Assembly (NCBI GenBank): GCA_029168955.1
Contig: JAPDOI010000152.1
Span: forward strand, 744,001 to 808,000
Length of the DNA stretch: 64,000 nt
DNA from: Aplectana chamaeleonis
Lineage: Eukaryota; Nematoda; Chromadorea; Rhabditida; Cosmocercidae
Direction of reading: 5' to 3'
The notes beneath the pieces were generated by a model that saw only the letters and a program-made list of their open reading frames with translations, had not been told where the DNA came from and did not search any database. Positions 10,845 to 20,880 of this stretch are shown piece after piece; within the stretch, counting starts at the first letter, position 1, and each line of letters begins with the position of its first letter. The position numbers and the translations under genes are program-made.

Positions 10845-11940
10845 CACATTCGCGTCGCGACGTGACGTTGTTATTAGCCTACGTATCGATCAAGCGACGT
10901 GGGGTCGCGTCTTCTCTAGGTGTACACAGTGAAGAGGCGCGATACATCGGATTTTACGCGCAAATTATGATCACTCCGCGTCGATCGCGTCGCGTTGCAT
11001 TGCAACGCGACGCGATGGTCGCAAAGCGATTATCATCATTTTTCTTACCTCATCGTGGATTCCAGGGGCGTCTATAGTCTTCTCGAGCCTCTCACTACCA
11101 TGTCTTCCACTCTTTTTCTCCGATGAGTTTTCATTGTCAATTTTTTTTAGTTTCAGGCTGTCTGGCAAAAATCGAATTCGGTCAAGTTTCTAGGTTTTTC
11201 TTCTTTGAGGTTTTTCATGGTGTTGTAACTACAGGCGCATAATATAGTCTCATTTCGCCAAAAATACCCTATTCTGTACACTCAACTCTGGAAAAAATTC
11301 TAAGCATCACTTGCTCCTAAGCATGTTTTTTTGTTGCTTTGCATCAATACAGAAATTGTAATAACGAATGCAAAAAGAAGCGATAAAAGGTTAAATAGAT
11401 TCGTTACACTGGGATAAACAGAAGATCCTTTATTGATCAATTTTTTCTTGTATACGGAAAATTGCGGTCTTACACAATTGCGCGTAGTCGCCCAGCGTTC
11501 GCGCCCAGTTCACACCTTGATTTCTGCACGACGCGATTTCCGCGTCGCACAGGTATTCAGGTGTAAATGCTGGGCGACTACGCGCATACGCGTACGTACG
11601 CAATTTCTCGCAAACAAGCAACGACAATTTGGTTTGTAGCGATACCAACAGTTTTCTTTTGTGTTATTTTAAGTGCATGTGATCCTAAATATAGATATTT
11701 CACTCCTTTTATTGTTAGACTTGGTTGCTTTGATGAAAAAAAAACACTGAAGAGAAGCAGCAACGAATTTGTCATCGCGCGAAGTCCAGCGCGTCGCGCT
11801 GCATTTAAAGGCGACGTGATGGTCGTCGCGCGAAGGCGAATAGCGGCTTCTTCACTGTGAACATCCAGCGAAGACGCGACGCGACGTCGCGTGATCGATA
11901 CGTTGGCCGATTATAACATCGCGTCGCTCCGAGAATGAAC
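10845..11940. mobile_element. TIR element with GTCGCG-rich ends
   Basis: Left arm about 10848-11015 and right arm about 11775-11935 are inverted copies: CGTATCGATCAAGCGACGT and CACAGTGAAGA on the left, their inverses (TGATCGATACGTTGG, TCTTCACTGTGAACA) on the right. The interior is AT-rich and has no transposase. A nested hairpin lies at 11473-11590. Confidence 0.7.
11473..11590. mobile_element. Nested short foldback
   Basis: Arms GCGCGTAGTCGCCCAGC and GCTGGGCGACTACGCGC are 17-bp perfect inverses about 105 bp apart, with a second inverted pair (CGACGCG/CGCGTCG) inside. It lies within the element at 10845-11940. Probably a MITE; target duplication not resolved. Confidence 0.7.
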
Positions 11941-12199
11941 TCTGAACGCGGCCCAACGAAACGCCCGCTCGTGACGAGCTGGCGTTGGTGGATATGAATA
12001 GCGCATTAGAGCCGCTGCGGGGGGGCATCAGACAGCTGCTAGTGTAGAAACGATACGTATCGATATTGCGTGCCGCCACATAAACCCTGCCGGAGCGGAG
12101 TATTGAAAAATTGAGCAATTCAAAAGCTTTCGACGTCATGTTTGAAAACTGCCTCCTCAAAGCAGTAGTGTCGCAGAACTCCGAAGTCGATAGGCCCGT

Positions 12200-12470
12200 A
12201 GTTAAATTCATCCATCCATTCGAAATTATTCTATTATCGATATTCCATCATTCGAAATTGAGAATCGAATATATTCACTCATTCGTTTATTGAAAAATTT
12301 TGGAGTCGAATATATTCATTCATTCGTTCATCCAAAAATTTTGGAGTCGAATATATTCATTCATTCGTTTATTCGAAAATTTTGGGGTCGAATATATTAA
12401 ATGATTCGTTTATTCGAAACATTTAAAGTCGAATATGTTCGTTCATTCATTCATTCATTCGGTCCGTTCA
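12200..12470. repeat. ATTCATTCG tandem array 1
   Basis: Diverged units of about 47 bp: GTCGAATATATTCATTCATTCG.. with GAAAATTTTGG. The same low-complexity type occurs at 19905-20470, 23700-23945 and 43895-44006. The flank 11941-12200 has no supported gene. Confidence 0.8.
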
Positions 12471-12484
12471 GTCAAAAAGCACCA

Positions 12485-12820
12485 CTATAGTAGATCCCCA
12501 TCCGATACAGGTTCTTCACTGGTCAGCTTGATCGAGACATGCAGAATTCAATGTTGCAAAAGTTTGTCGCAGCACGTCTCCAGACTTTGTGACAATGAAA
12601 ATGTCGTCAATGTATCTCCCGAAGAACACTACTTCTGGCGATAAAGCGCTTCTTTCCAAGCTATCCATCAATAGGATGGCGAGCAATGACGCCAATCTAC
12701 TTCCCATTGCTAGGTCTCTTGTCTGTTTGTAGGAAACGTTCCGGAAGCAGAAAGTGTTCACGTTCACCACGTTCTCTAGTAATTGCTCAATGTCTTCCAC
12801 GCTGAGTGCGAAAAGCCAAG
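12485..12820 (-). pseudogene. Penelope-like reverse transcriptase fragment
   Basis: The minus-strand frame has the reverse transcriptase palm motifs in order: an LAMGSRLASLLA segment (thumb-side 'GSxLSPxLA' type), LLMDSLE, then FGRYIDDIF with catalytic YIDD, then a VTKS segment. The GSPLSP/RYxDD arrangement with a short FGRYIDDIF fits Penelope-like or related elements better than RTE LINEs. The fragment is about 100 residues with no endonuclease, and it abuts the last exon of CAP copy A at 12821/12822, replacing the stop codon found in copy B. Family name is inference. Confidence 0.65.
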
Positions 12821-12821
12821 A

Positions 12822-12919
12822 CCTTTTCACAAAGGCTCTCTCCATTGCAGAAGTATCCGCTTGTACACATAATACACGTAGTTCCCGTTAAATAGATAAC
12901 ATGGCCGACTATGTTTCCG
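12822..12919 (-). pseudogene. CAP-domain gene, last exon, copy A (broken)
   Basis: Begins after the acceptor ATTTCAG with one base completing a glycine codon, then NIVGHVIYLTGTTC.. and the closing CNGESLCEK. These are the C-terminal 'IYxxGxPC' and cysteine-rich end typical of nematode CAP (SCP/TAPS) proteins. Copy B continues with A and a stop. Here the frame instead runs into the Penelope-like fragment, so the native end is lost. Confidence 0.75.
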
Positions 12920-12982
12920 CTGAAATGAAATAGTTGGTTGCGTTTCTGTTTTCGGAGAGAGTGAATGACTGTAAAGCAGTAC

Positions 12983-13077
12983 CCAGGGTTATATATGCAT
13001 GACGAGAACCAGTTGCCACCGCATTTCTCTCTCACCGACACTGCACATCCCAGATGCGTAGTAGTTGCCCATGCCAT
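12983..13077 (-). pseudogene. CAP-domain gene, penultimate exon, copy A
   Basis: After acceptor CTTTCAG the exon reads MAWATTTHLGCAVS.. to SSCIYNPG, the CAP core motif (MAWATTxxLGC followed by CxY). It ends at GG before GTACTG. The intron to 12919 is 63 nt, typical of nematodes. The reading is open and differs from copy B (56694-56788) at few residues (SVREK against SEREK). Upstream exons are not found, and the 5' flank belongs to a repeated segment. Confidence 0.8.
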
Positions 13078-13193
13078 CTGAAAGCTTATAATTGGAAACA
13101 TATCTAGAGAGTCAGCCCTTTACTTTCACATTCATTACATACCCTGCTCGCCACTCGCCATATAGAGCGAATGGCAAGCTCAAGCTACTCAGA
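13078..13193 (-). other. Copy A intron/flank shared with copy B
   Basis: Similar to 56789-56905 of copy B (GCTCGCCAC(T/A)CGC.ATA.AGCGAATGGC type sequence). The match continues beyond the exon into non-CAP sequence, showing that a segment rather than a gene transcript was duplicated. Confidence 0.65.
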
Positions 13194-14671
13194 CAATAGC
13201 AGGCCCCGGGCGCAACCGGCTCCGCCTCTCCCCGCCCACTGCAACCGAAACGCAGAGCAGGTGATATTCGAACTTGCGGCGCGTTCCGGTTGTGATTGCA
13301 ACGTGCAGTGCGTTGAGGTTGCTCTCCGAGCCACATGCATTGACTGACGCGCGCATTTCGAAATTAGATGAATCGATTGAGACAAGGAAGAGCATCTGGG
13401 CTTCCTGCGATTTTTGAGTGGGATTCTAACTGTTTTTCGTGTGGGGCTTGTAATTGATTTCCTCTGCTTCATTTGTGCTCAATATTCGACCATCCTAGAA
13501 TTCACTATATTCTTCCCATTTGTGCTATATTAGGACTGTATTCAAAAAATGAAACGTTAACATGACTTTCCGAACGCATTTTGCAAATATTCATGAAGGG
13601 AATATTTCGGATTTATTCAACAATTTGGAAAAAATGAGAAAAACGAATCGCTCGGATATCTTAATTTAATCATTCACTCCCAAAAATTGAAAAGTCCGAA
13701 ATCGGAAAAGCAATTGATTCGGAAGGGTTAATTGAATTCAATACGCATTTTGAGTATTCTAAAATACGATATTCAGCTTATCATCTGTTTCCAAGTGAAA
13801 TTTATTGCCATTCATCGCGTGCATATGCTGCCGTACGCTGCGTCTCCTTCTTAACACACTTTCTCGCTGACTCCACCCTCGCTTCGCACAAGCGAGCGAG
13901 GGAACAGAATAAAATAGGCTTGGTACCAGATGATACCTATCCGGTCGCTCTAATTTAGGCAACGATTCTTCAAGGAAATTCAGTAGAGTGGGGTAATTCG
14001 GTGAATGTGTGGAAATCGTTGGATTCTTCCTTGGAAAATCGATTAGCTAAAATGGGTGCGATAATCGATCAGTGAAGCGTCTGAATCAGGGATGAGCGGA
14101 GTTCAGCGTTTCGCGTTCCGAAACGCGCAGTTTCGCGCGATTTTGGCATTCCGCGTTCCGCATTCCGAAAACCGCAGAAAACGCCGCGGAATGCGAAAAT
14201 ATTGGGTCATCTGGGACGTGAGAAAACACTAGATGATTACTGAATTTTTCTGCGTTTCGCGTTCCGAAAACCGCATTTCCGCGCATTTTAAGGCGTTTCG
14301 CGCCCGATTTCCGAAACCCGAGGAAAAAATTTTTGTTCCGAAAACCGATCTCCGAAATTTCATATTTTTATTCTGCTCATCCCTGGTCTGAATCACTTTA
14401 AGGTATCAATTTTGCAACTGTGTTGCTTAAATCGGTTTATAGTAAGCGCCCGGGGCGCAACCATATACGCCGCATGATGTACTGTGACGTCATCAGCCGA
14501 CAGTTGCGCTCAGGGCGCTGCGTGAATCAATCTCGGCGGTAGCACCCGGAACGCAACGTATGCGGCCTGGATCGCAACATATGTGGCCCGGAAATTGCCA
14601 AACTTGTCACCCTGAGCGCAACATGAACGCGGCTCCGGGTGCATTCGGGGTTGGCTCAGGGCCTGCTATTG
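13194..14671. mobile_element. TIR element inserted in copy A
   Basis: Left end CAATAGCAGGCCCCGGGCG and right end ..CTCAGGGCCTGCTATTG are inverted, with CGCAACC/GGTTGG following. The whole 1.48 kb is absent from copy B. It contains GCGCAAC-rich motifs near both ends and a nested hAT-type MITE. No transposase frame. Confidence 0.7.
14079..14393. mobile_element. hAT-type MITE with 8-bp target duplication
   Basis: Element 14087-14385 (299 bp) has ends CAGGGATGAGCGGA and TTCTGCTCATCCCTG, flanked by the exact duplication GTCTGAAT at 14079-14086 and 14386-14393. CAGGGATG ends with 8-bp duplications are the hAT signature. The interior is low-complexity (GCGTTTCGCGTTCCGAAA) and non-coding. Nested in 13194-14671. 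Confidence 0.9.
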
Positions 14672-14706
14672 CCTGAGCATAAGATAATAGCGGACACAGC
14701 TCGTTG

Positions 14707-16107
14707 AAGGCACAGTCCAACCTCAGAATCGTTTTTCTGTTTTTCTGCCCATCTTCAATACGGTCGCACGCTGATTTGAATGATGTATCTGGAATCGTAC
14801 AAGGCCCCTGGGAACAAAGATATGGCCACTCAAAAAGCATGGTAGACGAATTGTCCGAGGCTTGGAACTTCCGTCATTTGAGACCGATGTATGTGAGTCG
14901 ACCTGAATGAAGAGAGAGGCTGAGAACGTAGGGAAGAACGGAGCTATTGATCGGAAACCATTGCTCATCTCGCCACTATTGAGCTAGAAAAATGTTGAGA
15001 GGGGCGGGATAAAGTGGCTTCCTGATGTGGGCGCCCACGGGTGGCTTCCTCCGAAATCTTCCTTATTCGGAGGAATCGAGAGCTTGCATTTGGCAGGTGC
15101 TATATGGGGTGGGTCTACTTCACAATTATGTGGAATTATCAATGTTCTTCCCTGAGCTTTGACAGTCCAACCTAAGAGCTAAGTTTTGAGGTTATAGTCC
15201 GATCGCCGTGTATACAATACCGCCAATAGGATTTGGTCAGAAATCGAGCGAGGTCTGGTTTTCGCGTCTTTTTCGTCTTTTTTTGTGTAACCCGCTTCAA
15301 AGCCGAAATTGAGCGAAACTAGGGAGATATTCATAATCCTGGCGTGGAGGGCTATCCAATGGTGTAGCTATTGTAAGGTTTCCGTTGAAAACCATGGAAA
15401 TTTGGCAATCAACCAGCTCTCTATGTACGGTAGACACAGGGAAACGCAGGCGGAGACGGTAGCGCACCATCCATCACGGTACCGTAATCACAAGCCTGGT
15501 TGATTACGAAACTTCTGTAGTTCTCAACGTAATCACCACAAAGGCTAAACCATTGGGTAGCCCTCAACGCGAGGATCACGAATATCTCCCTAGTTTCGCT
15601 CAAAGTTGACTTTGAAGCGAGTTATACAAAAAAGACGAAAAAGACGCGAAAACCCGACCTCGCTTGCTTTCTGACCAAATCCTATGAGCGGTATTGTAGC
15701 AACCCTGCCAAATCTCAATCCGCTTGAATATGCGAGAAAAATCTAGGAAAATGTTGACTTTGCCCCCATGAAAAAAGCGCGTTACGCCCACAGACAAGTT
15801 TTCGAGCTCAATAGGTAAGAGAAGCGCTATAGATTTTATTCAAAATCCAGGTTCTTCCATTTGTTTTCGGTCTGACCTAATGTTGTGGTCTGGTTTAAAA
15901 CAATGGCTGCGAACAACGAGGAATAACTGGCCCAAGACAACTCATTCGCGAACTTCTCGCCGCTCTAATTCGAAAGCTTTGAGAGGCCACAACTCCGTAT
16001 GTTGTTAGTTCTGCGCTACTCTGTAGACACCATTGTTATCAGCGTAAAATTTTCTCCAAGTTGAGCAGGAAAACGAAGAATCGATTATGAGGTTGGACTG
16101 TGCCTTT
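14707..16107. mobile_element. TTAA-family element J with nested MITE
   Basis: Ends AAGGCACAGTCCAACCTCAG and its inverse (TGAGGTTGGACTGTGCCTT) lie at 14707 and 16106. The 1.4-kb block is absent from copy B (GTTCGTTG against GCTCGTTG left; CACC(G/A)TTTTGTGAG right). The left half resembles 3150-3597 and 46948-47443. The TTAA-flanked relatives suggest a degenerate TTAA target here (TTGA/TTTA). Contains the TA MITE 15213-15698. No transposase seen. Confidence 0.75.
15213..15698. mobile_element. Long-TIR TA MITE, copy 1
   Basis: 486 bp, TACAATACCGCC.. to ..GCGGTATTGTA, with arms of about 180-200 bp containing GTTTTCGCGTCTTTTTCG and its inverse. TA at both borders. Copies 2 and 3 are at 21008-21492 and 32345-32828. 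The short MSETREIF.. frames in both orientations come from the arms and are not genes. Confidence 0.85.
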
Positions 16108-16745
16108 AGCACCATTTTGTGAGGTAGTTGCAAGCGGGAGGCTCGCTGCAGATATCAGTATCAAAGAATACGTTAGGATATTCAGACCAGTCCGTCGTGG
16201 TTCTCACCTCATCAAATGGCCCCTCGGTTTTTTGTAGTCGCCGTGCCCAAAGTCACTCTTTCAAGGACCCTCCCATTTTTCTTGTGGAGTGACGATAGCT
16301 CCTCGGGGATGTACGTTGGTGTTGTGAGGAGTGAGAGGTCGCGTCTGGCGGTGGAGGGGAGTGGACGTGAAGTGGGGGAAACCTCACGATGGGCTCCCAT
16401 TGCAAGGGTTACCAAAGTTACAAGAACTCGTCGACGTAACATCGGCATGGATCGTGAAGAGACTTCGCGTTCACTGTTGAAGGTTGGCGCAGCTCGGTGC
16501 ACCTATGTTACAGTATATGGCTCCGAGTTTGCGCCAACCTTCAACAATGAGCGCGAAGTCTCCTTACAATCCATGGCGACGTTATGATAGTGTGCGTCTG
16601 TTGTGCTCATGATAAGTGTGGGCTAGCCACCTTCAACATTCTGCTCGCCAGCTCTCATGCAGCGAGGGATCAATTCACGTTGGGTAGAGGGTCGCGAACA
16701 CAGACTATCGGAGCAACACTCGTAATCTTCCAGGAGCGTCCCCCC
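16108..16745 (-). repeat. Segment shared with copy B; possible low-confidence exon
   Basis: Matches 56920-57515 of copy B: TTTTGTGAG.., CTCCTCGGGGATGTA, and GCTCGCCAGCTCTCATG.. followed by AGGGTCGC.AACACAG. Minus-strand frames in both copies share YIPEEL and PLPSTA, so this may derive from an unrelated coding exon or another repeat. I do not recognise it. Confidence 0.5.
16449..16562. mobile_element. Short palindrome in copy A, absent from copy B
   Basis: Arms of about 42 bp: GACTTCGCGTT then GTTGAAGGTTGGCGC, paired with GCGCCAACCTTCAAC and GCGAAGTC. Absent at the matching place in copy B, so it is a later insertion (MITE-like). Confidence 0.7.
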
Positions 16746-17057
16746 AACCAAATACCGTATTTTCTCTTTTAGAAGTACATGTACTTCTAATACTCAGGCC
16801 CCTTTTTTATATGCACTTCTATTAGAGGTGTACTTCAAATAGAGGCTGTACTTCTAATACTCAAGGACCTTTTTTATATGTACTTCTATTAGAGGTGTAC
16901 TTCTAATAGAGGGTGTACTTGTATTATTCGGCGCAATTTTTTCGATTTCTAATGCTGAACTGTTCGCGTTTCTGGCAGAGATTTCCAGTATAGAACCGAG
17001 AATTTGTATGTATTGAAATTTCAGACCGCAACCTTAAAACATAGCCATTTAGGGCGC

Positions 17058-17163
17058 GATCATACTTCCCGCGACCAGCGACAGTGCATATCAGCCATAT
17101 CGATTTTTGGTCCATATTTATGATAAACGTTGCGTCGCATCGCTCATCGCTGGAAGTATGATC
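17058..17163. mobile_element. Short foldback K
   Basis: GATCATACTTCC at 17058 and GGAAGTATGATC ending at 17163, with partly paired CGACCAGCGA inside. Related in opposite orientation to 22389-22512 (shared ACAGTGCATATCAGC..ATCGATTTT). Confidence 0.6.
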
Positions 17164-18141
17164 CCGGCGTTAGGCCCAGTCGAATTGAGGCTTTTACAAT
17201 CACTGATACCATATTTTCAAAACCATTATTCACTCCCTCTCTAAGTCAATTTCTTTCAAAAATTTTATAAGTCTAGTATCGATTTTGTTCAGACGTCCTT
17301 AATGGGAAAGAGAGAGGCCAATAGGAACCGACTTGTTAGGCTTGAAAACAATTTAACTGGTCGCCTTTCGAGACGTCCAGAGCGATTAAAAAACACGGTT
17401 CTTGAACGACTTTATAACAGCTCTTCCAGAGGCGAGTTCTTTGCGTCCACAATCCACAGTATGTAAAGTCGACCACTGGTTGATCCTGATTTCCTTATTT
17501 TAGAAACAATTCCTCTACATGAATGGTCTAATCTTCATGACGCTGAGGAAACTTGGCTTTTCAAGGACCGTTAAAGGCATCGTACGCGCCGAAAACCACT
17601 TACCATTTTTTCGGTTCGAATGATTTTCTGGGTCCACCTAAGAACGTAGTGAGAGTTTGCTCGATTAAAAATGCCTTATTGTGAAGATAAATGAGGTCGA
17701 ATGTCTCAAATTCCGTCAAAAGAGGCCGGCCCTCCGTCAGTCATCTGGCACGATTTGCTGTCAGCCATCATATAAGTAAATGATCTACAATTGATACAGT
17801 ACAACTGAGGAGAAGTTGATGGAATATACTATACGATTAGGTGAAGAATGATTTTTCTACACACATCGATTAACCTTTCCTTTTCCACAAATCATTTGAA
17901 AGAAAGATAAATTACATTTGATAGTGAGATCGTAGGTCAAAACAGCGATCTCTAACGATCGACTCTTCCTTTCTCAAAAGTCGATTGAGATATTTTCAGT
18001 CTGAAAAAAAGGGGTTTTCAATAATTTTTTTCGCGGTTTTTTCAACGTGGCTGTTATATAGGGTACTAAGTAGAGCTCTCATTGTATATGGAAAACTGGA
18101 AAACAAAATCTGTCGTGAACGATGCCTCCATGCATTCGTCG

Positions 18142-18698
18142 TTAAAGGCAGTGGTCGCGATCAAATATGCTTGTCGTCTTTGTCTCTCTAAACCCTTTTC
18201 TGGGTCTTGAGTAGTAGGACCTATAAGAAAAAATCGCGAAAAAACCATTGTTTTGGGCAAAATTTGAAGCCTGAAGTTTCTTGTCTTTTGACGGTGGACG
18301 AGCTCACTCCATATAATCGGCATCGATGACCTCTTATATCAAGAACATAGGCTGGCTTGAAATTGAATTTTAATCAATGCAGCTTCGGATTTATGTACAC
18401 ATCTAGTCAAAAACATTGACTGAAGTGCTTGCTTTCATTGTTCAACGGTTTTTATTAGGTAAATTTGCATTTATTTCGTCCTCTGAATGTCGATGATTTT
18501 TGACTGCTCGGCATGAGACTGCGATCTAATTCGTCATCGCTGTGCACGTGTGCACGAACTGGCTGCTTTGGGCCTTAGAAACTCTAATTCTAGCCCGTTT
18601 TTCACCGCTCTACCTTTATAGTTTTTCAGCTGTTTTTTATCTAAGCTGATTTTTGTAGTTTTTTCTATAACGTTTTTCATCGTGACCACTGCCTTTAA
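18142..18698 (+). mobile_element. TTAA-family MITE, copy A-type
   Basis: 557 bp, TTAA at both borders (18142-18145, 18695-18698). Ends AGGCAGTGGTCGCGAT and ATCGTGACCACTGCCT. Same element in opposite orientation at 34878-35421 and truncated at 47870-48258. TTAA target duplication is a piggyBac habit; assignment is inference because no transposase is present. Short frames are not genes. Confidence 0.85.
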
Positions 18699-19138
18699 TA
18701 ACATCAATATCAAGTCTCAGCTCTGTTTTTTTCTTGGTCATTTGAAGTTCGCTAAAGTTGCATCGCAAATTGTCCCATACAAGCAATCTTTCACCGAGAA
18801 AGGGGTGACCGATAGTTTTTTCGTGAACATTTGAACCTCACAACATTTTAAAAAAACATATCGTGCAAACTGGTCTCTCTCGAATGCCGCATTCGGATTG
18901 CCAAACACTTACCGGAGTACCGGAGGTCCATTCCGAAAAGAGGTGTACTTATAAAGGAGGTGTACTTCAAATAGAGGGTGTACTTCTAATACTCAGCCTT
19001 CCCTTTCGGGTGTACTTCTATTAGAGGTGTACTTCAAATAGAGGGTGTACTTCTAATACTCAGCCTTCCCTTTCAGGTGTACTTCTAATAGAGGTGTACT
19101 TCAAATAGAGGTGTACTTCTAATAGAGGAAATACGGTA

Positions 19139-19904
19139 GATCCAAATAATTTCCTCTCTAAAACGAAGTTGAAACGTTGATGTCTAAGAATGTAATGGTT
19201 CCCATATACGCTTAACGAGTTCTGACTGTCACAGAGACATATCCGTGATAAGGTCGATCAGTGTTTATGACTCGATAATACACCATTCTTCGTCGACTGC
19301 CGCTTTTAGCTCCACTTCTGTAGAAGCCTACCGCTTGCGCCCCACATGTTCGATATAGAAGTGCAAGATGGCCACTTCAGAGAGTCCTAGTTGTGCAATC
19401 TGAGCCACTCTCATGTTGGCCGGCTCAAGTTAACACTTCGTTTGCCTCGTCGGAATTAATGTCTCTGCCGACTAATGGTAGCTATATTGGGTAACGGGTG
19501 CAATAGTAGAGCCTTCTTGTAGTCAACTGGATTTACCTTGGTTTTTGAGAACGACAATCTGAGGTTTTCGAGAAAAAAAAGTTTGCAACAACTACACGCG
19601 TGAATTTTTTGCCTGGTGTAGAATATCATAATGGTCTAGTACATCTAGTGCCATCAAGAGAAATGAGCTATTTGGTCTCTACTCACTGGCGTCTCAGAGG
19701 GGACCTTTTGATTTATGCGTGGTGCACAAAATTCTCAATGGCTTCTAAGTTAGGGTGAGAGTCAATGAGTTTTTTTAAGAGGATTTCTTCAATCACTCGT
19801 GGTGGTAGAAACAAGATAACTTTTGCTTGATCCCAAACATCCTTGCGCTCTTATTTCTATACAAACCGTGCTGGATCAACCTAACTACTTTGGTATTCGA
19901 CGAT
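19139..19904. other. No gene seen
   Basis: About 760 bp with no open frame over 60 residues that looks like protein, no tandem or inverted repeat seen. Confidence 0.4.
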
Positions 19905-20470
19905 TTTTTTCTGGATGAATGAATAATTCGAATATGGTGTTTTTCAAAATTTCCGAATGAATGAATTTTTCGAATATGTGTTTTTCGAAATTTCCGAATG
20001 AATGAATTTTTCGAAAATCGCGTTTTTTAAGACTTCTGAATGAACGAATTTTTCGAATATGGCTTTTTTCGGAAGTTCCGAATGCATGAATTTTTCGAAA
20101 ATTGCGTTTTTCCGGATTTCCGAATGAATGAATTTTTTGAATATGAGTTTTTTGGAACTTCCGAATGAATGAATTTTTCGAATATTGCGTTTTTCAAGAT
20201 TTCCAAATGAATGAGTTTTTCGAATATTGCGTTTTTCAAGATTTCCGAATGAATGAAATCTTCGAATATTGTGTTTTCCGAAATTCTCGAAAGAATGATT
20301 AATTCGAATATTGCGTTATGGGAAATTTCGAATGAATGAACTTTTCGAATATCACCTAAAAAACGTCGAATGAATGAATGATTCGAAAAGTGTTTTCTTC
20401 ACTCGGATCGAATGAATATTCAAATATTCATTCGGAAAATCGCATATTTTTCGAATATTCGAATAATCTT
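19905..20470. repeat. GAATGAATTTTTCG tandem array 2
   Basis: Diverged units of about 45 bp (TTCCGAATGAATGAATTTTTCG). The minus-strand repetitive frame at 20027-20239 is a by-product. Inverse orientation to the array at 12200. Confidence 0.85.
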
Positions 20471-20664
20471 CGCTTATTTGGATCTAAGCTACCAAAAATT
20501 AAGTAACAGACTCAAATCTGTCTATATGTAGCTTCACAAGTTCTATAAATTGTTACATTTATCACCGACGATTATTCCATTGACAAATTCAGCAACAGAT
20601 GATTCCTTCAACAACAATATAGTTTGTTGAGAGAAATGAACCACCGAAAATCGTTAAGCGGATC

Positions 20665-20880
20665 TCAAAGTTGGTCTAACATTCCAAAATAACTAAGAAG
20701 GGAAGCGTTTAGTGTGGTAAACGCATCCGCAAAAACGACTAGTATCGTTAGTATCTCTTCTGGCTCAATAGCAAAAATGCGCAGTATCCCGCACCGAGCT
20801 GCAGGTTTGAACAAGTTATGAGCATTTTTAAAGCTTCGCGAAAAGGCAAGGGAAGCAGGGGAAGAAAAGAGAGGCAATTG
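20665..20880 (-). other. Repeated coding-like segment
   Basis: Minus strand matches 23385-23560: CGCGAAGCTT.., CCTGCAGCTCG(G)G, GCGCATTTTT.., and AGATACT(A/G)(A/G). The two translations share 'KxxxxLFxxPAAR' and 'ILRI'-like blocks. It may be a relic exon or a dispersed repeat. I do not recognise a family. Confidence 0.3.

Larger units (their letters stand above)
16753..19138. mobile_element. TIR element with AGAAGTAC minisatellite ends
   Basis: Left TACCGTATTTTCTC, right GAGGAAATACGGTA. Both subterminal regions (16770-16925 and 18935-19125) are tandem TGTACTTCTAATAGAGG-like units arranged around TACTCAG spacers. Interior 2.4 kb holds two nested elements and otherwise nothing recognisable. 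The stretch 17170-18140 has no supported gene. Confidence 0.65.
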
